NCBI RefSeq assembly: GCF_000485595.1
Contig: NW_014577063.1
Span: 391,883-429,693, forward strand
Direction: 5' to 3'
DNA from: Priapulus caudatus
Taxonomy: Eukaryota > Priapulida > Priapulimorpha > Priapulimorphida > Priapulidae
DNA length: 37,811 nt
Position 1 is the stretch's first letter. Each line of letters begins with the position of its first letter. The notes beneath the pieces are model-generated. The model was not told the DNA's origin. It worked only from the letters and a program-made list of their open reading frames with translations, and ran no database searches. The position numbers and the translations under genes were made by a program. Below are positions 9,188 through 17,723 of the stretch, piece after piece.

Positions 9188-9391
9188 ACTGTAGTTTGTC
9201 TACACTGTAGTCTGTAGTCACCAGCCTGTCTTCTTTCCAGGAAGCAAGATGTCTTGATGGCCTCCGGTGTGAACAGCAAATGACAATGACTCAGTGAAGA
9301 AAAGAAAATTTCAACTTACATAATGCTGTCTGTAGAACCAGTAGAGCCAGGGTGGATCCTTCCAGTGTGATTCATGGTTTGAACTACCACT
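9188..9391 (-). other. Sequence joined to truncated U2, candidate 5' end of a second U2 insertion
   Basis: This is unique sequence abutting the broken U2 5' half exactly at nucleotide 40/41. On the minus strand it starts AGTGGTAGTTCAAACC and runs into the 16-bp tandem repeats. By position it could be the 5' UTR of a U2-inserted retrotransposon. No coding similarity is seen, so this is inference from the junction alone. Confidence 0.4.
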
Positions 9392-9431
9392 ATACTACAC
9401 TTTGATCTTAGCCAAAAGGCCGAGAAGCGAT
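9392..9431 (-). pseudogene. U2 snRNA 5'-half fragment, nucleotides 1-40
   Basis: The minus strand matches the intact U2 perfectly from nucleotide 1 to 40 (ATCGCTTCTCGG through GTAGTAT) and then diverges completely. The break is at the same position as the start of the 3' half at 4929. The upstream U2 promoter-like region is retained (9432 onward), so this is a disrupted genomic U2 unit. Confidence 0.95.
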
Positions 9432-10030
9432 AGCTAACACTGATTAAACATTTCCAAAAATACCACGACACTCAGGTAACAGTCTGTGGTGTCAAACTCC
9501 TCTTATTGACAATAATTATCTAAATTGCAAAATTGCAAAATTGCAAAATTTCTATTTTCTTATCATCCTGCCGATAAAACGTCCATAGTAAAGTTATACA
9601 AAACATGTCGGAACGCTGCATAGCCAATTTATTGCCACGCTAACAAAACTAAAAGGTGGGCATATGTTTCCATGAAACAGAGTATCCGCGTGACGTCAGT
9701 GTGGTTAGGGTTTTTGCATTTTTTATTTTTTATTTATTTATTTCGATAATTAACAAAGCATACATTACATCGATAACAGCATAAATAAAACAAAAATGCA
9801 GCTAGAAAATTATCGAGGATGAAAACACAAAAAGCGTGGCTAACACACTTATTTCCATTGTGGTCCAACATAACATTGTACATTCTATAAACTATAGCAA
9901 ATATACCCACGATCCTTCCTTGCATCATTCCTTGAAAGTCCGGAAAGTCCGGAAAGTCTGCTGATGCGGAAGTTAATATGCGTAGTATGGAATATGACCA
10001 TGTGCAACCACCAGCACCATCAGCAGGCTG
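9432..10030 (-). repeat. Second copy of the U2 upstream region, interrupted
   Basis: This region parallels 8612-8985: TTTCCAAAAATACC, the GGTAACAGTCTGTGGTG block, AAAACATG...CGGAACG, the AACAGAGTAT...GCGTGACGTCAGTGTGG block and GCGTAGTATGGAATATGACC. It is interrupted by a short AAATTGCA tandem (9522-9550) and a LINE-like insertion (9720-9919). Two homologous U2 units in tandem imply a small U2 gene array. Confidence 0.88.
9720..9919 (-). mobile_element. 5'-truncated LINE-like insertion with TTGCAT duplication
   Basis: Exactly where the other U2 unit reads TTTTTGCATCATTCC, about 200 bp are inserted between two copies of TTGCAT (9714-9719, 9920-9925). On the minus strand the insert ends in ATCGAAATAAATAAATAAAAAA, an A-rich tail. 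Target duplication plus A-rich 3' end indicates insertion by a non-LTR retrotransposon. The family is unknown. Confidence 0.75.
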
Positions 10031-10067
10031 TATGCATTAAACTTCGGAGATAGCCGAGTTCGTGCGT

Positions 10068-10130
10068 GACGTGTACTGATGTCACGCGGATACTCTGTTT
10101 CATGGAAACATGTGCCGACCAAACTAAAAG
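10068..10130. repeat. Inverted copy of part of the U2 upstream region
   Basis: The block ACGCGGATACTCTGTTTCAT followed by GGAAACATGTG is the reverse complement of 8842-8880 and 9666-9705. The U2 array therefore ends in an inverted piece of its own upstream sequence. Confidence 0.8.
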
Positions 10131-10377
10131 CGTGTATAGCGCCATCTACCGTCACAAATTGTGATACATAATATACTATTATTAGACTATAGGCCGTACA
10201 CTACAAATGCATTCAAATATTGACTTTTGTGGTCCCCTCCTTGGCAGAACATGAAACATTGTTTAAAGTGTAGCTAATATGATGCCAATCACTATTCCAA
10301 CTTATCCCACTCGCGCAACATGCACACTTACCCACAATTCTTGCTCATATCAGGAGTGTATAATATAAAAACTTCTT

Positions 10378-10608
10378 GCTATTACCCGTCCTCCAGCCGG
10401 GTTTGCATGAGTGGGGTCTGATTTGAGGATGACGGTTTAACCATTTATCTCTCACTTTTAGTTGAGGATGTATTTACAGTAAATACTGATATGTAGACTC
10501 GATCGAGTCATATATCAATATTTGTTTAAAAAAATTGTATCTAAATATATATAAAATCTAAAATTTTAAGTTAAAATTACATACAATTTTTCCAAAAAAG
10601 AGAAATGG
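10378..10608 (+). repeat. Dispersed repeat family A, copy 2
   Basis: This is a close match to 4188-4405 from GCTATTACCCGTCCTCCAG to ACATACAATTTTTCC, same orientation. Confidence 0.85.
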
Positions 10609-10796
10609 GGTGATTTCATAGTACAATTTCACTTATATAGATATTATTTTTGAAAATATTCTGGTACGAAGCATCATTAATAAGACAAATTCTTTAAAAA
10701 AAGCAAAATGCATTGAGTAGTTTTGAAGATATATGTTCTTGCAAGTCAGTGGACGGCGGCGGGCAGGGTTACACCTCCCGTTGTCAAATATTTGCA

Positions 10797-11026
10797 CACA
10801 CGCATCACACACACGCGCGCACGCACGCACACACCGCATTCACACACACACGGGCATGCGCAGGCATAGCTCTAGTACTATAGCCCGCTTACATTGACTG
10901 CCGCTGGCACAATCACACGCGCACCCACGCACACACATACCAATTTACACACACACATACACGCACATGCACACGCACATGCACACGCACACACACGCAT
11001 ACATACATACCCCCGCACGCACACGA
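10797..11026. repeat. CA/CG-rich microsatellite block 1
   Basis: CACACGCACGCACACACC-type repeats with a 44-bp unique interruption. The order of submotifs (CCGCATTCACACACA, AATCACACGCGCACCCACGC) is shared with 11435-11596, suggesting a duplicated block. Confidence 0.85.
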
Positions 11027-11434
11027 AATTTCACTATCAGAAACACCTGGGATTGTGACAATAACACAGTATTTTCAATGGCTCCGTGGGCGCAGTCATG
11101 TTGGAGTCCTTAGCAACAACATATGTACAAACATAGCGTAGTACGGCTCTTTCGATTGGATTATTTACTTCGCTCTTACCGCATGCGTTGCAACGCGGGA
11201 CCTAATTGGACAATTCTCCGTCATTTTACTACGCGTTGTCGGTGAATATTATAATAAGCTGAATTTCCTAATTTTCCCGCAAAATTACTAAAAACCTTGC
11301 ATGCGGGCCTCAGACGTGGGATAAGATGAAAATCGTTGTTTCATATTTTCCCCTTTATTTACAAAAGATGTTCTGCCGGGGAGGGAATCACAAGATTGAA
11401 AGAATTACGGACAGGACGGCCTATAGTCTAATAC
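11027..11434. other. Intergenic, no gene recognised
   Basis: Unique sequence between the two microsatellite blocks. I see no conserved coding or RNA feature. Confidence 0.4.
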
Positions 11435-11596
11435 GCGCGCACGCACGCACACACCGCATTCACACACATACGGCCATGCGCACGCACAATCACACGCGCA
11501 CCCACGCACACACATACCACATTTACACACACACGGGCGCGCACACACATACACGCACACGCACACGCGCATGCACACGCCCGCACACGCATACAT
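11435..11596. repeat. CA/CG-rich microsatellite block 2
   Basis: This is a second copy of the block at 10797-11026, lacking its 44-bp interruption. ORFs over it (His/Thr or Cys/Val rich) are artefacts. Confidence 0.85.
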
Positions 11597-11970
11597 ACTG
11601 ACTCCGGGATGAGATTTTTCGGCGGATCCGCGGAAATCGGCGGATTTGACAGTCGCAGGGGTTAATTTTGTGAAACGTGAAATTCGTTGAGAAAATTGGG
11701 GGGGGGGTAAGAATGTAAAAATTGAAATTATACCTTGAACAGTACCTGACAGTAGACTGCCAGCGAAGTCAACAGCGGGTGTTACAGATAGCCAGCGTGT
11801 ACCGCGCCTGCCGCTAGTGCGTACGATGTAAGTCCGTCATGGCAAGCAGCGGTGCCGATTGATGTACGCGGGCGATCGATTGTTTCATGTCTATGGCGCG
11901 AAGCGATGTCGTGTGTGGAGCATGTTTATGACTGCGTAGGAGTGACGGGCGCCTGGGAGAGGCTGGATAG

Positions 11971-12082
11971 CCAATGTTAAATATGCAGCGACTAACGTAA
12001 ACCTGTTGCACGCTTACACTAATATTTATATATATATATCAGGAGTAGAGGTTAGGGAGGGATAATTCCCTATTATCTACTC

Positions 12083-12134
<52 letters not shown>

Positions 12135-12184
12135 CTGAATGACGCTAGCAACAGGTTTACGTTAGTCGCTGCATATAACATTGG
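11971..12184. repeat. Foldback: 38-bp inverted arms around a nested TA-rich palindrome
   Basis: The arm 11971-12009 (CCAATGTTAAATATGCAGCG onward) returns inverted at 12148-12184 with two small differences. Inside, TATATCAGGAGTAGA (12033-12047) and its complement TCTACTCCTGATATA (12076-12090) form a second hairpin, followed by a TA run. Confidence 0.88.
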
Positions 12185-12439
12185 AGTAATCATTCTGACT
12201 GATGATACGGTACGTGTGTTACATGGTGCGGTTCCGATGATACGGTGTGTTACATGGTGCGGTTCCGATGATACGGTGTGTTACATGGTGCGGTTCCGAT
12301 GATACGGTGTGTTACATGGTGCGGTTCCGATGATACGGTGTGTTACATGGTGCGGTTCCGATGATACGGTGTGTTACATGGTGCGGTTCCGATGATACGG
12401 AGTGTCAGACTGATGTCTGATTCAGAATGATTACTCCAA
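12181..12439. repeat. 31-bp minisatellite enclosed in an 18-bp perfect inverted repeat
   Basis: The unit GATGATACGGTGTGTTACAT followed by GGTGCGGTTCC is repeated: one 35-bp copy (12201-12235), five identical 31-bp copies to 12390, then a 12-bp stub. TTGGAGTAATCATTCTGA (12181-12198) and its exact complement (12422-12439) bracket the array, so it sits in the loop of a hairpin. Confidence 0.93.
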
Positions 12440-12844
12440 GATATAACGTAAATATCAGTTGACGTACGTGCTGGGCTTTAATTGCCGGGGTAACTTTACA
12501 TGTGGTTCTCATGCAGAACATCGTAGGAGTGAGTACCTTGCGTATAACACAGAGGGAATTATGATTAACGGTTTTATGTTTTAAGTAGAAGATAAATAAA
12601 TATATCGATGAGATCATATATTGTAATCATGCTGTCAGAAAAATCGGATTGATGTACCTATATAATTTTTCCCGCCGTATTATTCGAATTACTTAGAAAT
12701 TGACTGCTCATGGAAATGTCATTAACCCATCCAAATGTATACGATATATGCTACACGGTATGTTGATTAACACTTGATGAGTAGGCCTACTACAATTGAT
12801 TATGCAGAGCATGCGGAGCGGGTTTAGGGACTCCACACAAAGCA

Positions 12845-13135
12845 TTGTGAGGGGTTCCAGAACATGAGGAATGGGATTCAGGGGTTCCAGAACATGGGGA
12901 GGGGGATTCTGGGGTTCCAGAACATGGGGAGGGAGATTCGGGGGTTCCAGGACATGGGGAGGGGGATTAGCGGTTCCATGCAGAGTATGTGGGAGGTGGG
13001 TTACGGGTTCTACACAGAGTATGGGGAGATGGTTCAGAGGTCCCACAGAGTACGGGGAGCGGGTCTTAAGGGTTCTAGAAAGGGTATGTGGAGGGAGTTT
13101 AGGGGCTCCAAACGGTATGAAAAGGGTGGTTCAGG
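12845..13135. repeat. Degenerate about 30-bp G-rich minisatellite
   Basis: About nine imperfect copies of GGGGTTCCAGAACATGGGGA plus GGGGGATTC, drifting towards the right end. ORFs here on both strands are repeat-driven. Confidence 0.85.
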
Positions 13136-14940
13136 GATAGTATTATAGATTATGATAGTATTTATATTCTGTGTGTAATTTTGGAGTCTGTGGAGTCTCT
13201 GTTGGTCTCTTTTGGAACGGAAGAAAATTTATATATAGACATTGATATAAAAATCGATCACGTTTAGCACATGAGATATAAGGAGTAGTGGCTTTTATAT
13301 AGCTGCCATGTTTAATATCAAAGATCACCACCAGAGCTGGTTTGACTCAAATAGTTACATAACTTTTTTGATTCAGATGTAAACGTTTCCGAAATTCTAC
13401 AATCCTACAAAATATTTTAATGAAACATTTAATAATTCGGACACAGTAGACATGACTAACATTTTCAATGGTTATCAACGTATTTTTAATAATAATATAT
13501 AATCAAAATTAGTGGACAATAACAACCTTTATAAACCTTCAATTAACAAATACTTTCACTACTTTCACAATAGAACTTTCGCAATATATCAATATCAGCA
13601 TTTGAACTGTCAACGCTGTATAGCAACTGTTTTGAACTAAGGTTCATGGTGCAGTCATCATTTATAGAAACTGGTGGTTGTTTTATGACATGGTTTTGAT
13701 AGAAATAGTGAACAGGTACTTTCTATAGTTATGTAGGTGTAAACCTTTACAAAATATGAATTGATAAAGTACGAAAATCGAATTGGTGGTGCATGCTGGG
13801 ACTAGAAACGTTGACAAGGTACGCACCAACTACTAGCATGAACATATGTATACTAGTATACATATGTTCATTCTACTACTTTCACCAATCACCATTGATT
13901 ATGCAATGTGGGGGCAAATACGTTTTATCATAGTTTAAAGACTTACAATAGTTGCACACTTTTATTTTCTACACTTACTTCCCTTGCCTAAATTTTATAA
14001 AATTATTTACAGTGGGCAAATACATGCATCAGACCGTGACACAAATCAGCCTAGTTCGTTGAATTGTAAATCAATAACTGTATATTATACTCTCAAAACC
14101 TAACTGTGCGGTACGACAATTTGCATTCATGATGGAAATAGTGTACGAACGAAACCACTGATGCAGTTTCTTTGGTCACTTTAACCTTCGTGTGATTCAC
14201 CCATCCAGCTGTCACCAGCCAGATAATACAAATCAGTTGCATATTATAAGTTGACACCAAACGCACTCTATCTTCAGCATAAGTTATCGATAGCAGATCA
14301 TATTTTAACATACGTCAGGTTCTTCAGCAAATATTGTTACATAAAGAAGACATACCAGAGCGTGCAAGAAATTAACCCCATTAAAATTCCAATGGTGTCG
14401 AAAGAGGTGCAAATATACAAAATTATCTAAAAATGTAGTCAATATTTAATGATCTAATTTCACAATTTCATGATTTGGCAAAAAATAAACAATCATACAG
14501 AGACACCAGTTCGCGTTTGAGAGGGTCTTAGAGAGATTACTCGCAACGATCTGGAAATGCTTTAAAACAAGCAGCTAGGCTGGTAATGAGAAAGGCTATC
14601 ACTTTCCTATAGGAACCATACTTTTCTTCATCTCTTAATTGGCATTACCAGTCAATGGTTCCCTTGCAGTTATTTACAGTAGGATTAATTAAAGAATGCT
14701 GCAACGGGCAACATCTCTATTATTTAAGTTACCAAATGTTTTTTTGTCCAAATTCATCCCGTAGCAGACATTAAATTATCGCAATCTGGCTGCAGTTATG
14801 TAGACACTACCGCACACCGGTCACTGATGCAACTAGGAACATTAAACGCCTACATCAGGCCCATATCATTGATGTTTACCTGCAGTGTAGTGCCCACTGA
14901 CCTATGATTTAAAATAAATAACTTGAATATTTCAAGTCTA
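13136..14940. other. AT-rich intergenic stretch, no gene recognised
   Basis: Apart from the 34-bp palindrome at 13838-13871, I see no conserved exon, RNA gene or repeat structure here. The ORP gene's 3' UTR should lie at its right end. Confidence 0.4.
13838..13871. repeat. Perfect 34-bp palindrome without loop
   Basis: ATGAACATATGTATACT is followed immediately by its exact reverse complement AGTATACATATGTTCAT. Confidence 0.95.
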
Positions 14941-15046
14941 TCAGAATATATCAGGGCAGCCTGACCAATCCCTGTCCCAGTAGCATCTCTCTGTGGGCAG
15001 CCAATCTGGGACACCAGTGTGTGGGTTGGGTCCTTCTTTAAACCAT
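14941..15046 (-). CDS. OSBPL1A-like: ORP terminal exon (WFKEGPNPHTG...CPDIF, stop)
   Basis: This exon follows TTTTGCAG, encodes WFKEGPNPHTGVPDW then YWDRDWSGCPDIF, and stops at TGA (14943-14941). The aligned human OSBPL1A tail has the same GPNP, DW, YWDR and PDI anchors. Confidence 0.93.
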
Positions 15047-17686
15047 CTGCAAAAGGATAACATCTTCTCATAATAAATCAAATACAAAAGCTCCCTTACT
15101 TGTGACACCTATTTTGTATGTGAGGCTCATAGGCCCTACACAGATGCACAATGTAACACATACTTAGATGATATGACTTGTAACCCAGTCCTGCGGCCAC
15201 ACCATTATTACAACAACCCCACAACTGTTTAGCCTACACACAAAATCATTTCAATTAAATGTGCACGAGGTAAGTGCCCGATTGTACCGAACATATAGAT
15301 TTTAACAATATTCCAACCTGGTTTAGTTTGCTAATCGGAAAATAACTAACTCGGCTAGGCTCAATTATTATCACTTACTGTGCATACGAGACAACGTAGC
15401 TTTAGCTAAAGAGCACAGATTACCTAGTTGCTGATTTACTCATAAATTGGAAGGATGTATCATACCTATTGCACCAAACTTCCTTATTACTATGCATAAG
15501 CTTTCTTGTTGCTCTTTGTTTTTCCTCCAAAATCAATTTATTATCAGCAGCGCCATCTGAAACAAAATTAATTTGATTAGTTTGAAATTCGAATTACATG
15601 CTTTTGTTTCCTAACAGTTGTTTTTACTTTTTCCCTTAGTAAGATTATACTAATTAGGCTATGAAAATACTAGACCTGTTCATTTTAGGCATGGGTATAG
15701 CTTAGCACAATGCTTCTTAAACTGGTAAATGGTTCACCCAACGGTAAATGAAGTTATTTTGCGGTGAATGAAACTAGACCAAAAACGAAAGGAAATTTAA
15801 TCGCAGGTGAATGAAATTTCGTGATAAAGACTCAAGGGTGAACAACACTGAAATAGTTTAAGAAGCACTGGCTTAAAAAATATTATTGCAAACTGAAAGA
15901 CAACTATTGAGAAGACAAGCAAAAGTGATCGTGCGTAGGACTTGCAACGCACCGATGTCATTGGTATAACTTTGGTATGACATGGGTATAACTTAAAGAA
16001 CATGATTGCAAACTGAAAGACAACTATTGAGAAGACAAGCAAAAGTGAGCGTGCATAGGACATGCGATGCACCGAAGTCATTGGCATATAACTTTGGTAT
16101 GTCATTGGTATAACTTGGGTATGTCATTGGTATAACTTTGGTATGTCATTGGTATGACATGGGTATAACTTAAAGAACCTGATTGCAAACTGAAAAACAA
16201 CTATTGAGAAGACAAGCAAAAGTGAGCGTGCGTAGAACAAGCAAAAGTGAATGCGCATAGGACAAGCAAAAGGGAGCGTGCGTAGAATAAGCAAAAGGGA
16301 GTGTGCGCGGGACAAGCAGATGGGAGCGTGCGTAGAATAAGCAAAAGGGAGCGTGCGCGGGACAAGCAGAAGTGAGCGTGCGTAGAATAAGCAAAAGGGA
16401 GCGTGCGCGGGACAAGCAAAAGAGAGCATGCATAGAACCAGCAAAAGTGAATGCGCGTAGGACAAGCAAAAGGGAGCGTGCACGGGATAAGCAGATGGGA
16501 GCGTGCGTAGAATAAGCAAAAGGGAGCGTGCGCGGGACATGTAACGCACCGATGTCACCGTGCTCGAGTCGGCGTACGTCGTCGCGTAGCCGCGAGTCTG
16601 TCTGTGGAAGCTTCGCCCTCATCTCGTCCGTGAACTCATTCAGCGTCAGAGCAAACTCACTGAACAGATAAGCCTGCAATAGAAACCAGCAATGCGTTTC
16701 TGTCAACGCTATTCTCGTAACGTCAACATTAACATTAAGTGCTGTTGTCGCATTATCATTAGCATTAACTTTACGATGTTTCTGATAATGGCCATTAGGT
16801 TAAGCAGAAAACAAATTCAATTGGATCAAGCCAAACCATTATTTTTATACGGCGTGTGTGTCAACCACTGACAGTTGGGGGGTTGGCCTGTTACTAGCTA
16901 TGGTATGCTACAGCAGTTGGTCTGCACTGGGTCTTTCCTATCCAAGCACACTTTAGCAGGGATAAGACTTGCACCAACTGCAAACTACATTCCCTGCTGA
17001 AACATGCAAAGTGACTGTACAATGAAGCTCTGTTGCAGGCCAGGCATTCCCTCTAGTACTCTATGGACATTCAACTCTACTCACGATGACTCAATTTTTC
17101 ATGTAGAAAGCATAAATCTTATCTAATGTAATAATAGAACATGAACTGTGTGTGCTAAGTGGCAAATCAGAAACAGTATACAGATGTCAATATTTTCATC
17201 ACTTAGTGTCATGCAAATCCATTAATCAACTAATCCGAAGAACAGATGTTTGATACTTATATCACAATTCTACATGAATATCGAACCAAAATCTACGATA
17301 AGAAACTAGCAATTTTAGGTACCGCATGATATTTTCGCAAAACAATTCGTGTAGATCAATATTTACCTGCTCTGCATTTGGAGGCAGTGGATCCCGTCTC
17401 CATAGCAACTTTGCATTGGGGCACTGTGGAATGTCGGCTATCTGGCTATCTGACTCATCACTATATTTCGAGTGCTAGAGCGTAAAGGAAATACGTGGAA
17501 ATTATTAAAAACAGAAATTTGACTAACCTACATGATAACTTGGAGGCAGCATCACATGTGGCAGCATGACTTTTTTACGGATTAAATAAATATGAAAGTA
17601 ATGCAAAAGTTGACATATGATGTATGATGTAAAGCCATGAGTTTTATAGTAAATCATCAATCAGTTCATAATTTAATAATTTTGTT

Positions 17687-17723
<37 letters not shown>

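Noticed and set aside
12864-13148. Gly/Arg-rich ORFs on plus and Pro/His-rich ORF on minus
   Set aside because: They are products of the 30-bp GGGGTTCCAGAACATGG minisatellite.
16124-16706. 144-178-codon minus-strand ORFs with repeated LLLVPRTLPFA-like units
   Set aside because: Only the first about 41 codons of the longest one (16673-16550) are a real ORP exon. The rest is the intronic minisatellite read through past the donor.
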